In this document: positions 33,600 to 45,090 of the stretch, one piece after another
Numbering within the stretch: position 1 is the stretch's first letter
How the letters are laid out: each line of letters opens with the position of its first letter
Assembly: GCA_013180625.2 (NCBI GenBank)
Contig: SNVD02004916.1
Span: forward strand, 148,523 to 212,522
Direction of reading: 5' to 3'
Source of the DNA: Boswellia sacra
Taxonomy: Eukaryota; Streptophyta; Magnoliopsida; Sapindales; Burseraceae
Length of the DNA stretch: 64,000 bases
Notes under the pieces: model-generated
The model's input: only the letters and a program-made list of their open reading frames with translations
Database searches by the model: none
What the model was told of the DNA's origin: nothing
Program-made: the position numbers and the translations under genes

Positions 33600-36084
33600 T
33601 GTTAGCCTAAGGCTAAATGATAATTTTGATGATAACAATACACATTGATTCATTGAGATTTACTAATATGTTTATTTATGTGCAAGAATAAAATTATTGA
33701 AATAATTGTAAAATCAAGAAGAGGCTTATTAAAATGAAGTGTTGAAGCTAAGGAGAAGACTACATGTTAAAGGCACCAAAGTTTAAGAACAAGGTTTAAT
33801 TCAAGAAATGTGTCACATGAGTAATGTTCAATCAATTGGTCATATATTTCACTACAAATCTCCAAATGACGTGATTCTTGAGCCTTTGGAAAGCTTACTC
33901 AATTTATAACATTTCATATGTTTTAAAGAAATTCAAATTTCGAGTGTAATGCTGTCCAAATCATCATGCAATTTGAAAGACAAATGGAAGCAACTGACAT
34001 GAGCACCGCATACTCTTTTGGACATATCTTGAGCTAGAAAAATCAAAATGACTTGATTCTTGTGGCATTGGAAAGAGGACTTAATGAAGCACATTTCATG
34101 TGCTTTGAATAAATTCAAATTTCAAATGGAAGGCTGACATAATTGACATGAAATTTGGTGGACTGACACAAAGAAGAAAAATCAACTCATTTGAGCACCG
34201 AATGATTTTTTGTCCATATATTGAGTTAGAGATATTCAAATGACTTGATTCTTGTGGCATTGGAAAGATTATTCAATGGATCATATTTCATATTCTTTGA
34301 AGAAATTCAAATTTCAAACAGAAGGCTGACATAATACACATGCAAGTCGGTGGACTGACACATGAAAGAAAAATCAAGTCACATGAGCACCGAATGGTTT
34401 TTTGGCCATATCTTGAGCTACAGATATCCAAATGACTTGGTTCTTGATGCGTTGGAAATATTATTCAAGTGTTCAGATCTTTTATGTTTTGCATATTTTC
34501 AAATTTCAAACGGAGCATTAACAAAAATGGCAGACAATATGACGGTTTTTATGGTGGGCAGAAAATGTGGAGTTGGTGTCTTCACTTGATTAAGTTCATC
34601 TCATTTGCCTATAAAATGAGCCCTTCTCCCATGCATTCAGCAAGAAGAGGAGAAGAATCTATCAAGCCACAAATAAGAAAAATATCATTTTTAGAGAGCT
34701 TTTATATTTTTTTATCTACTCTTTGAGGAGAGTTGTATTTTGTTGTAAACAATTATCTTTGTTCTTGTATTGTGGTGAGAGTGAGATCTTCTTGTAAAGG
34801 ATCATAGTTAGAGGTGGAATCGGGCCGGGTTGGGGGTGGGGATGCCATCCCCATCCCCATCCCCAATTAAAATATCAATCCCCATCCCCTATTAATCCCC
34901 AATTTTTTAAAGCGGGGATGGGGATGGGGAATCCCCAAAGCCAAAATGCATCCCCATCCCCATCCCCAACCCCATTTACTTGTTAAAAATTTTTACTTTG
35001 AAATAAAACATATTTTAAAATACAACTATAAACCTTAAGCAATATACCTACAAATAAATATTAATAAATCTTTAGACAATCAACATCTTTAAAATAAATC
35101 TTTAGGCAAACAAAGGTGGGCTAGGTTGGGCTTGAGTTTTATTAAAGTAGGTGGGACATTAAGTTTTATAATAGGAAAGATAACAAGGGTTTAAGTATTA
35201 GATTACTAAAAATATATATATCTTATTTTATTTTAATTTCGGGGAGCGGGCCGGGCTGGGCTTGGAGCATAATCCCCATCCCCATCCCCATTTAATTTCG
35301 GGTAAAATTTTTGTCCCCATCCCCACCCCATTCCCCATTTTTAGCTCCCCATCCCCGGCCCAAACGGGTTGGGGAATTGCGGGGCTCCATCCCCATGGGG
35401 ATTGGTTCCACCTCTAATCATAGTTATCCTTGAGAGAACTCTTAGTGTGGTGTTATCAAGAGTTGAAGGAAGAAGCGTTGGTGAGGTTGTTCATCACGAA
35501 GAACTCTTGGTGTGGTATTATCAAGAGTTGAAGGAAGTTGCCTTGGTGAGGTTGTTCATCAAGAAGAACTCTTGGTGTGGTGTTATCAAGGGTTGAAGGA
35601 AGTTGCCTTGGTGAGGTTGTTCATCAAGAAGAACTCCTGGTGTGGTGTTATCAAGAGTTGAAGGAAGTTGCCTTGGTGAGGTTGTTCATCAAGAAGAACT
35701 CTTGGTGTGGTGTTATCAAGGGTTGAAGAAAAAAGTCTTGGTGAGGTTGTTCATCAAGCAAGTTATAAAGATTTCTACAACTTAGTGGAAAGCTTAGCTC
35801 GTGGAGCTAGGAGCCCGTGGACGTAGGCAAGGTTTGCCGAACCACGTAAATTGAGTTTGCACTCTTTCTATCCCTATCTCTTTACATTTACTTGCACTTG
35901 TGATTGTTCATTATTATTATTCTTTTGATTGCATCTTTGATAAATTCTATTTTCATCTTCTTCACCTTTATTCTTAATGAAAGAGTTAAATAATTTTGAT
36001 TTTCAAGAAAAGTTTTCTAAATCCGTTTTGATAAATAAAAACCCAATTCACCCCCCCTCTTGGGTTGCCATACCTGGGTCAACA
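33600..36084 (+). repeat. copia 1, 3' LTR (2485 bp including a 608-bp hAT MITE)
   Basis: Same sequence as LTR1 with few differences (TGTTAGCCTAAGG start, same end). The extra length comes from the hAT MITE at 34809-35416. After removing it and its TSD the LTR is about 67 bp shorter than LTR1, which fits one fewer 65-bp unit (five against six) in the array at about 35436-35755. Confidence 0.93.
34801..35424. mobile_element. 608-bp hAT MITE inside the copia 3' LTR (element 34809-35416)
   Basis: Perfect 8-bp target duplication ATCATAGT (34801-34808, 35417-35424). Termini are TAGAGGTGGAATC and TAGAGGTGGAACC (reverse complement of the right end). Subterminal zones consist of repeated CCCCATCCCCAT on one strand and the opposite on the other, with an AT-rich core of ~250 bp. 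It has no coding capacity. LTR1 at about 30607 shows the empty site. Confidence 0.95.
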
Positions 36085-37656
36085 CATGTAACTGTCTCAT
36101 GAATCAGTTCCACGAGTCATCATTTTCAGAATGCCCAATTCCAAATGCCAAGGGGTATATTTGTTTATTTCTATCCATACAAGAAGTCAAAAACATTGTA
36201 CCTCTATATCTCCCTTTCAAAAAAGAACCATCAACTGCAATAACTAGCTTAATTGATGATGCAAATCCAGCAATAGAGGCCCCCATACTCATGAAAAAGT
36301 ATCTAAAATGGTTGTTGTCATCAGTTTCTAACGACGTTTTGGTCTCCGAGTTTGCTTTCTCAATCATGTACATGTACTGGGGGAGTAGTGTGAATGATTC
36401 CTCATGAGATCCGTGAAGTTCTTGCAAAGCTGCCTCCTTTGCCCTCCATGCCTTGTTGTATGTGATATTAACACCCAATGACTCCTGAACATCAGACATA
36501 ATATCCTTCGGATGATATATTCTCGATGCCTCAACGAATTTGCTCTTAATATGTTTGCCAATGACATGTGCAATTGCCTGTTTGTGAATTGGGTGAAGTC
36601 CAGCTCCAGAGCATGTGTGGTGGTTCTTATACTTTTTCACTTGGAAGAAATGTGAGTCGGCCACCTTTATGACACATGAACTCCATTTACAAGATTCAGC
36701 AAGGCAGACAACCTCAAACCTTGTTGCATTGGAGTTCCTTACCTTGAATTGAAAGTTTCGTCTTAATGCCAAAATCAATAACTTCTCACGAAGCTCCGTT
36801 TTGTTGTTAAACATCTGCCCAACCCCAACCTCAATCCCCTCAACTATAAATGATGAAGCATCATCGCCATCTGTGAAAGGTGGATGCACAATAGGCGGCA
36901 TCCACCTGAATGTGTTAGCCCGACAGTTGTCATTCTCAGAGCCCAAATTACCTTCTTCATGTCTACGATTTGCATCCACTCTCGGCTCATTATTCGACAC
37001 CGGATCTTGCTGATGTCCATATACTGAAGGAGTAGGTGTGGAGTGAATTGAAGGAGGCCCGATAAGTATGGAGTGAATTGGAGAAGGCACGGTAAACGGC
37101 ACGTGCTGGTTCACATCATTCAAGATCTCCCGTTCTCCCTCATTATCAAAATATGAACCGTCTACATCGTGGCCGTTAACAACAGAATCATCCAAACCCT
37201 CAACATCATTCTCAATAGGAATAGTGTAATCATCATTGTCATCGTCAACATGCGCACTAACATCATCACTACCATCATCATTATCTTCGTAATCTTCATC
37301 ACCACCATCGTCATCATTAACATCATCACTATTACCTAGACTCTCAAACTCTCTAATGCTGTCAAGATGACGTACCAATCTCGATGGCATCAACGAAGGC
37401 ACCCCTTCTTCATTTTCAAATAACACCCCAATCCCAACTGACCCATGCCCTACATGCCCTGAACACTGCTCAAACTCAATGCCAACGTCATCATTCAATT
37501 GTGGTTGTACACAAACAGGAGTAGACTCACTTAATTGATTGCTTCCACTTACTGAACGAAACAAAGAAGGATAAGAAGATTATTTTCGCCTACGTACTAC
37601 ATCGGATCCTGACCTCTGTCTTTGCTTCTCCCTATCTTCAAGTTTGACAACTAATG

Positions 37657-38977
37657 GTGTATATGATTGTTGGTCCTCCAAACAATGTTGTATAAAAAAA
37701 CAAACATCTTCGTCAGTCTGAATACGAATCGGCATTGGCAGAACACCCTTACAAGCAAATTGAACCTCTAAAATCATGTTACGCTTACGAAGATCCCAAC
37801 CCATTTTAGTACTAATACAGTCAACCAACTCATTATAGGTAGCACACCTACGAATTATCAATGGCTTCCCTATCCCACTGGTGCACAAATAACCACCGTT
37901 CTCTTGCACAGTCCAAGAACCATTGTATACAATAAGTATGCGTAAAGTTTTCATTTCCTGCATGATAAAGACATATCATATAAAGACCGTGGATAAAAAA
38001 TAATTACGAAATTGCTTATAAAAGTGACAAAAACGAATGTTCTGCCCAAACACTCTACGACACTCGACGAAAACCCTTGACACTCGACACACGAACTCGA
38101 CGAAATTTGCATCTGACACTCATCACATTCGACATTCAACTCAACGCACAAACTTAAACGCTCGACACACGAGTCTCGACGCTCGACTAACGACTCTCGA
38201 CGATACTCGACATACATAGTTCGAGACATCTACACGTCGGTTTTCACGTATCCGACACTCAACATGTCGGATGAAAGCTCGACGCTTGACACTCGACACA
38301 CAAACTCGACAAAATTTGCATTCGGCTTTCGTCAAGTTCGTCACGCCACTAGACGCTCGACGAAACTCGAACGCTCGACACTCGAACCTAGAATTGATAA
38401 ACGCCTAGACACTCGACAGTACCATCTGACATGTCGAGATTCAATCTGACAAAATCGCTCAACACTCGACGACGATCGACAAATCTCGTCTTCTTCATCT
38501 GTCGATAGCAATACCAGATTTTCTCACAACGATTGCCAATTTTCAGTAAATTTTCATAAAACCGTCACTATCTCTAACTTTTGTTCACATACATTTCCCA
38601 TATTTAAGCTATATAATACGGTTGACATTTACCAAAATGATAAAAAACGAAAACATTACAACCTAATGAAATTTTTATGCCATTTAGAGAGAGATTAAGG
38701 AAAGTTGTTCTTATGTTATTTGCTCAGCTTCAGCTATTGAGGTTATTTCGGACAGTGAAGTGTATGGAGGAGTGACTGGTTTCTTTGTTCTTTGTTTCAT
38801 TTACTGACTTTCTTTCATTTTGTCGGAAGAGGGAATTAATAAGGTTTTGAGAAAAAATTGATTATACAAGGGTGTTTGAGTCTTTTCGTCAAGAAAGTGT
38901 CTATGACATGAAAATTTTTCAGGATGTGTCTAAATTTCAGCAAGGCCCCCTAATTGTGTTTATTTTCTCAATTTTCC
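37657..38977. repeat. MULE right terminal inverted repeat (~1.32 kb)
   Basis: Inverted partner of 19002-20328. It contains the transposase promoter region, the TCGAGTGT array (38040-38500 on the minus strand) and the first transposase codons (37963 downward). The inner limit at 37657 is where CATATACAC is followed by different sequence in the left copy. Confidence 0.92.
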
Positions 38978-38987
38978 TATTTTTTTA

Positions 38988-40954
38988 TTACTGTAAAAAT
39001 TAAATATTGTTTTAGTTTTGTAGGATTCCTCATTCTCTTTCCCACTTTACCGTTTTCTCATTCTTCACAGTTCACAACTCTCACTTTCCTTTTGCCATCC
39101 ATCTTCTCCCCCTGATTTCTCCGTTTCCAAGCCAGACCAAGGCGTGCAGGGTAGTGTTCTTTCTTTAAGCTTTCTATTCTAACCAAGATGAATGCAATTG
39201 CAATTTTACACGTTCTATTATTTCATGTTTTAATATTTTTATTAATTTTAGATTATTGTTCATAATATTAATTTATCATATCTTTATAGTTGTTATTTAT
39301 ATATTGATTTGTAAGTGTTGTTTATTTTGTAAGTATTGTTTATTTTGTATTTGCTTGTTGTTAATTAGTAATTTAGTCTTAGAAATGGCTACTAGAAAAT
39401 TTGAATCGGGATGATTATTAGGCATGATTATTTGGTAGGAAATATTGTTCGCTCTTCACTAAAAAATTAGAAAATCTTGAATTTAGTCTTACTCTTCACT
39501 AGAAAAATAGAATTTTCTTTTTGTTTTGCATGATTATTGGATATGAAATTTTGAATTTAGTGTTACTCTTCACTTGAAATTTGGAAATTTTTGAATTTTT
39601 GTTAGGTATTATTTTTTGGTATGAAATATTGTTTTCTGACTCCATTAGTAAAAAGTTATATAAAGAAGAAAAATTTATTTACATAAAATATATTTTCAAA
39701 AAATTAAATTTATAATTTTTTAATTAAATATATGATTAATGCATAAAAATACACTTTTTATATTAATTAATTAATGACATTTGTTGAAATATTTGGTTTA
39801 ATTTGATTATTTACAAGTGATATTAATAAAAATTATTTTATTTTTAGTGTATTTTTAAGTCATTAAAATTGAGATCTTTACATAATTATTTTTTATTAGA
39901 ATATAATTGAATTGTTTTTGTCGCGTTTTTGTACGCAAGTTTCCAGGGCATTCCATTCAGTAGAAAATCCATGCTTTAGAGCAGCCCAATTTGTTGAATT
40001 TTAGCAGGCCGTTTGTACAGTTTGGCATGTCCTTACGTAGAGCCTTCTACCAGCCGATTGTTGGACCGTTATTCTGGTGAAAGCAGCTGAACAAGGCGAA
40101 GTCCATTAGGAGCAAGTCTTCAATCAATAGAGGCTCACTCCAAGCTTTGGCTAATCAAGTCTAATTGCACCAATCAATACCGATTTCAGTAATTCTTCTT
40201 CACGTTTCCTTTCTAGAGCTTGTGAAAGGAGGACCAAGGATGGCTAAATTTTAGAGCAAGGCTGAGTGTGGATCTTCTTGTATTTATTTTGCTGTTTTCC
40301 TTCTTTGATTCTTTTATGATTTTCAATGTTAATACATTTGTTTTGTTAAACTCTTTATTTTACTTCAGTAATAGAATTTCAGTTATTTTTGTTATTCAAT
40401 CTCATACGACTTTAATCATGCTTTTTTATGTGATTATTGTTAGAATAATTATTTATGTTCTTATTTTTGTTATATGAGTTCATCTTTTGCTACAATATTA
40501 TTTACATGATATATTGTTGATTTCAGGTAACTTGTATGATAAAATTTTTGTTAGTTCATATTTGAAAGAGTTTTTCAAAACAAATATCTTTATTTTCTCA
40601 AGGGTTTTCAAGAACAAATTTTCCAATTACTTGTTACGGATGTGAATCATGTAACTAAGTAGTAACTTAGAATCAAGTTGTTAACAGTAAAATAATGCAA
40701 TTAAGTGAAGCTCAAAGCCTTGTTTTCCTTTGAATTGGTTGTTCTTTTTATTATTTTTTATTTTGTTCAATTACTCATTGTTTCAATTTCTTTCCTAGTG
40801 AAAATTTCTTATTTTTATTTATTGTTGTTAGTTTATTAATTAATTAATTTATTTTTAATTTTCCTATAACATTTTTTTACCATTTAACAATCTTTTCTTG
40901 TTGATTTCTCTTCTCCATGGGATCAACTACTAGGAGCTAAGCTATAACAATCTA
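38988..40954. other. AT-rich intergenic region
   Basis: Right flank of the MULE. 39030-39180 is pyrimidine-rich and leader-like. 39380-39660 has three degenerate repeats of an ACTCTTCACTAGAAA-like unit. 39900-40250 is less AT-rich but has no recognisable protein. Open frames near 40268-40477 have low-complexity F/I/L composition and are not credible. Confidence 0.4.
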
Positions 40955-41129
40955 GAGTGTGTTCTTTTATGAATTCAGTGTTTTTGTTTTCAATTGAATT
41001 CAGGAATATGTGGTTGATTTTAAATTATTTTGAATTTTGAAAAGAATATGTGGTTGAGATTGAATATAAATTGCATTGGAAAATATGCAGCACAAAAAAC
41101 AAGATTTTGATTCATAAAAGAACATAGCC
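40955..41129. mobile_element. 175-bp MITE, copy 1
   Basis: Termini GAGTGTGTTCTTTTATGAAT and, as the reverse complement of the right end, GGCTATGTTCTTTTATGAAT. TA (possibly TWA) flanks both ends. A second copy of equal length lies at 48547-48721. Terminal form and TA/TWA site suggest a PIF/Harbinger (Tourist-like) or mariner-type MITE. Confidence 0.8.
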
Positions 41130-41589
41130 TAATATTTTGGATGTTACCAATATAAAAGGCCCATTTTGATTTTCGCCTTAGGCCTCCAAAACCCTTGGGG
41201 TGGCCCTGCATGAAGACCCCCACCCCCACCTCCCGTTTGGCATCTGGTCTCCGCCCTTGAACATGTGGATTACCATTTCACGTGTTCAAACTGTGAAACA
41301 TGTTAAATATTATAATAATATATAATCATAAAAATAACAGTTTATTACCATGACAGTAATTATATTGCCTGCAGCAACGTGCGGAAAAATATCAAAAGAT
41401 ATTTATGTGGTAAGATATTAGCATGATAACGAGTTATCATTAATTGATGTAAAAATAATCAAATTCATAGATACCAAGAATAATATATTTTTGTAATCCT
41501 TTATCTCAATGTTTATGCAATTAACTCAACATGAAAGGTAGATGATTGGACTTGACATCCAAACTATATAAACATTAAAATCTTCATCA

Positions 41590-41760
41590 AAGACGAAGGA
41601 AACTGTCTTGTGAACTGATTGTTGTATAAATTGAGTTCTGGATTTTTCCGGAGAAGAAGTTGTAAAACAAATCTTAAATTCTTAGTGAAGTGGAGTTGGT
41701 GGAGAATAAAGGTGGATTTATACCTGTTACGTAATTATTCATGAGGGTTATTATGTTGGA
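41590..41760 (-). pseudogene. LRR scrap similar to the RLK remnant at 15 kb
   Basis: The plus-strand text (AACTGATTGTTGTATAAATT, then GGAGAAGAAGTTGTA, then AGTGAAGTGGAGTTGGTGGAG) parallels 14960-15090 of the RLK remnant and on the minus strand gives a decayed LRR pair. Two or more frameshifts. Only this short block is supported; 41761-42062 upstream of it is not clearly LRR. Confidence 0.4.
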
Positions 41761-44153
41761 GAAAATGCATACTTAAGAGGTAGAAAAATTCTGAAAATTG
41801 GAATCAATCGGCCAAAGTTGAAGAATTTGAGGGCAAGTAGAAGGAATTGGAGTGCTTGTGCAACCCAGTAATTGTAAACATGCATCAAGGAGCTGGTGGC
41901 CATGTTCTGATGAACGGCAGCGTCGAGATGCCCAACGGCACTACGGCAAGAAAGCTCTGGTGCTTTTGTTACTCTGTATTTGAGGTGCTGTTCTGTTTTG
42001 TGATAATACTGGAATGAGTTTTTATCAAAGTTTATGAAATTAAGTGATGTTTGAGCGATCAAATATCTGTAGAAAGTTACAATATAACAAAAAAATTATA
42101 GTTGTTTCCAATTCCTATTGCACTAGTTTTAGAATTTTCCACTACATTTTGTGCCTATTTCTAGTTTCTTCAGAATACAACTGGAAGTTGCATTGCTGTC
42201 AAAACTTATAGTCTTTCATAAACCGAAACAAAAGTGATAAATCAGCTTCTTTGTTCAGTAAATATCCTAGAAATCTTATGTATCTTCTCTCAATTTTGTA
42301 AATGTCTCTATGGAATGGTGATTAAATCAAAGGACTCTAGAAACTGTAATGTAGTCGTTCAGTTTTTAGTAAAAATATTCATTTTAAAGGATCATTTTTT
42401 AAAAAAATTGCTTGTGATAGTATACGGCAAATATGTCCCATTGCATTAAAGTGAACCGACCAAAATGTGAATTATCAAGTCATGAGAAATTTCTCTGTAA
42501 AAATTTATCTTTGCTTTTAAATATGGAAAAAGTGTGAGTTGGGGCTTGGGCCATAAGACCAATGAGTGCACAACCAGACCTAACCCATTGGAATTTAATT
42601 GGTATTTGCATGACAATCGATCATAAAACTCTCTTTTAGTTTGGCAATTTGCAAGCGAGTAGTTCTATCCAGGCCCAACCTTCTAGCTCTTCAACTCTTA
42701 TTTTTATCATATATATTTTTTTATTTTTATCCTAAAATAAATTAATAAAAGAGACAAAACATATTTTCAAATAATTCTCATATTTAGATTTTTCAATTTT
42801 CACAAATAATTTAAACGAAAATTTATCTCAAACAAATACACAAACACCCACAAGGCAATCATAAGTTTACAAATCGACAAAATGGAATGCCAAAATGGAA
42901 CAAAGATATTAACAAAATCATATGCAAATTTACAAGAAAAAATGATACCGAAAAAATTACAGAAAAAAAATCTCTTGCTTGTTTCTTGTATATCCCTAAG
43001 AATTGGAAGATTATTCATCTCCTTTTCCATCTACTTGATAAAGGGCTACTCTTTTGTTGGTGTAGAATGAATAATTAGAAAATAGGCTACCAAAGTTTTT
43101 AGTTAGCAGTTGAATATTAAAGATGAAAGAGGAGGTGTTTGACGTGAAGAAGAAAGAGTAAAAGTTTCGAGCAAGTTAGTCTTGTATTTAGTCCAACGAA
43201 AATTATACAACATTTAATAAAAAGTAATCTGGGAATAAAGTGAAATTTAGTAAGACAAAAATATTTTAAAATTTTTAATTTGATAAATTTAGAAATAAGG
43301 GTTGAAGAGATAAAATATGAAGGCCGAATACAACAACTCACTGGAAGCCCATAAATTGGCTTTGGCCTAATTTCCAAACATAATATTTGTACATGGATAT
43401 GAAAGAGTACAGGCCTTGTTCCAACCAAATTCTAATCAGACAATCTATATGTGTTGCCTGCTCTTATAGATTAGAATAAATTTAACGGAAAACAAAAATT
43501 ATGTAATAAAATATCGGTGTTATTATGTGCAAGAAAACTGTTATTATGATTCTCTTGAAGGTGCTGTAACTTCTATTTTCTGAATGAAATATTGAGATTG
43601 ATGATGCCAAAATTTCTATCTTATTGGTAATTTATTTCTTTATTTTCAAATATCATATAAAAATATACACTAAACGATTTGATATTGAATTCTTTATACA
43701 CTAAAAGAATTAACAAAATACATATATGGTATGAAATCCTCATCAATATAATAGTTTTTTTCCCCTTTCTTTCTAAGCCATTATATAAAAGAAGTAGCTT
43801 TTAATTTAAGAGATCTATATATGATATAGCATATCTTTGATATCCCAACTTCTCTTATTGGTATGCTCAAAAATGTCGAGAAATAAATATTACACATACC
43901 AACCTTTATCGATTATAGATACTTAGTACAAACATACACATACATATACATGTAAAATAACATATTTCAAGAGAACTACATATATAATCTGCTACAAGAG
44001 CAACCGGTGCCTAATAACAACTATTTGGGGAGTTGTTCATTTTCTATTTTTTTTACTGACTTACGAGAAAAGCACCATTTGGAAGGTGCTTTGACAAGCC
44101 AAATTATCCCGCAGCAAATGACTACAAATATTATAAAACGTAGCAAAAGTTTG
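41761..44153. other. intergenic region without recognisable genes
   Basis: AT-rich. 42520-42690 has a mixed-composition stretch (GGGCTTGGGCCATAAGACC, CAGGCCCAACC) that looks transposon-derived. Open frames at 42800-43078 and 43117-43428 are A/T-driven and match nothing I know. 43985-44153 is the 3' flank of the ankyrin pseudogene. Confidence 0.4.
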
Positions 44154-44529
44154 TTAAAAATCGATTTTCAGCCCTTGATTGATACCATAATAATGCAGCT
44201 TGATGATTTCCTTTTTGCATGCTACGTTCAAACAACATTTAAAATGCCTCTTAAGAAATATCTTGACCATACGGAAACAAAATGTGAGAGGATTCACTTC
44301 AGTCTGACCATAGAGTAGTGAAATAAAAGGGCACAAGCATGTAAACGTTAAAAGGCAAAGTGCAGCCAATTGAGCAAACCTTACTGCAAGGGCCATATTG
44401 TTAGAGAGCACTACGAACAATTCGATCACAAAAGCCAGTGTCATTGAAATAAGTCTGATCCATGTCAAGCCAATAGCCAATGGAAATTTATCCGTGAAAG
44501 TCACTTGTGCTACGCCAAAATGACCAGAA

Positions 44530-45090
44530 TGTTAGGACTATGAACCTCCCAAAGCTCCACATTGGTATGATATTGTCCACTTTGTGTCTAAGCCATCTTG
44601 GATTTGTTTTGGATTAAAGGTCTCATACCAATGAAGTACATATTCATACTTATATGCTCATGATCCTCCCTATGTCTAGCCAATGTGGAACTTTGGTTGC
44701 ATATTCAATAAACCTCCCCTCAAACAAAGAGCCATACTATTCTATATTTTTTTCGGGCCTCTCCTCAAATGATTAATAGAGAGACAGCCTACCTCGTAAA
44801 CTTAATTAGGCCCCACCACCTTCATTTGATTCTCCAAGAATTTCCACCACGTATTCTCTTGGCTAAGTCTGAGCTTGGGCCTTAATATCACTTGCCACTT
44901 GCTAGAACTATGAACCTCCCTAAACTCTAGATTAGTATGATATTATCCACTTTAGGCTTAAACCCTCATAGATTTTTTTTTTTTAATTCTACCCAAAGGG
45001 CCTCATATCAATAGAGTACATGTCTATACTTATACACTTATAATCCTCTCCAGATATAACCAATATAGGACTTTGATTGCATGCCCAACA
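44530..45090 (-). mobile_element. TRIM-like mini LTR retroelement inside the PGG exon
   Basis: Two direct copies of a TG...CA unit, 44530-44710 (181 bp) and 44900-45090 (191 bp), flank 189 bp of non-coding DNA. Read on the minus strand, the unit starts TGTTGGGCATGCAATC and ends AGTTCTAGCA. The interior begins with AAGTG-x-ATATTAAGGCCC, a decayed tRNA-Met primer site, and ends in TTTGAGGGGAGG, a polypurine tract. Flanks CAGAA and CAAAA are a possible 5-bp duplication with one mismatch. With no coding capacity and 560 bp total it fits a TRIM. Confidence 0.78.

Larger units (their letters stand above)
29399..36089 (+). mobile_element. Ty1/copia LTR retrotransposon, internally deleted (29404-36084 plus TSDs)
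   Basis: Perfect 5-bp target duplication CATGT (29399-29403, 36085-36089). The LTRs begin TGTTAGCC and end GGGTCAACA. A tRNA-Met primer site follows LTR1 and a polypurine tract precedes LTR2. Only gag is intact; most of pol is deleted. It lies in antisense orientation inside the MULE transposase. The repeated purine tracts before LTR2 (AAAGGGGGAG, TTAGGGGGAG) and the gag type point to the Sirevirus lineage, which is an inference. It belongs to the same family as the element at 55.4-63.7 kb. Confidence 0.95.
28430..37963 (-). pseudogene. MuDR-type MULE transposase, split by a copia element
   Basis: The transposase cuts and pastes the element by binding the TIRs. The N-terminal segment begins at 37963 (LRILIVYNGSW, GGIGKPLIIRRCATYNELV). 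After an acidic low-complexity region (about 37330-37130) comes the MuDR zinc-binding domain (36900-36600; CKWSSCVIK, HTC). The first catalytic Asp of the MULE DDE domain lies in VIAVDGSFLKGRYRG near 36200. Coding resumes on the far side of the copia at 29398 with SDRHRSIECAV (second Asp), then NIAE. The SWIM zinc finger (CTCQVFDLDQLPCEHVLAVC, near 28790) and a CCHC knuckle (CGSYGSSEHNRQTC, near 28480) follow. Stops lie in frame at 37580 (unless an intron lies there), 36104-36106 (in NDDSWN-x-FM), 29376-29378 (in QNV-x-DLVF) and 28541. The insertion 29404-36084 completes the damage. Confidence 0.9.
18992..38987 (-). mobile_element. ~20-kb Mutator-like element (Kaonashi-type MULE), element 19002-38977 plus TSDs
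   Basis: The two ends are long inverted repeats (19002-20328 and 37657-38977) starting at AGAAAATTGAG and GGAAAATTGAG. They are flanked by the direct repeat TATTTTTTTA (18992-19001, 38978-38987), compatible with the 9-bp duplication of MULEs although low in complexity. Inside are two minus-strand genes: a MuDR-type transposase (28430-37963) and a DUF1985-Ulp1 protease (about 20576-27180). The Ulp1 partner is the hallmark of the Kaonashi group of MULEs. Three later insertions lie within it: copia 29404-36084, an hAT MITE inside that copia, and hAT 23916-26949. Without them the element would be about 10 kb. Both genes carry several stops, so it is no longer autonomous. Confidence 0.9.

Noticed and set aside
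36801..37013. Plus-strand frames within the transposase region
   Set aside because: Antisense shadows of the minus-strand MuDR-type coding sequence.
40268..40477. 69-residue F/I/L-rich frame as a membrane protein
   Set aside because: Composition simply follows T-rich DNA; no conserved context.
41761..42062. 103-residue minus-strand frame as an LRR protein
   Set aside because: Only the adjoining 41590-41760 shows LRR similarity; this part has no LxxLxL pattern.
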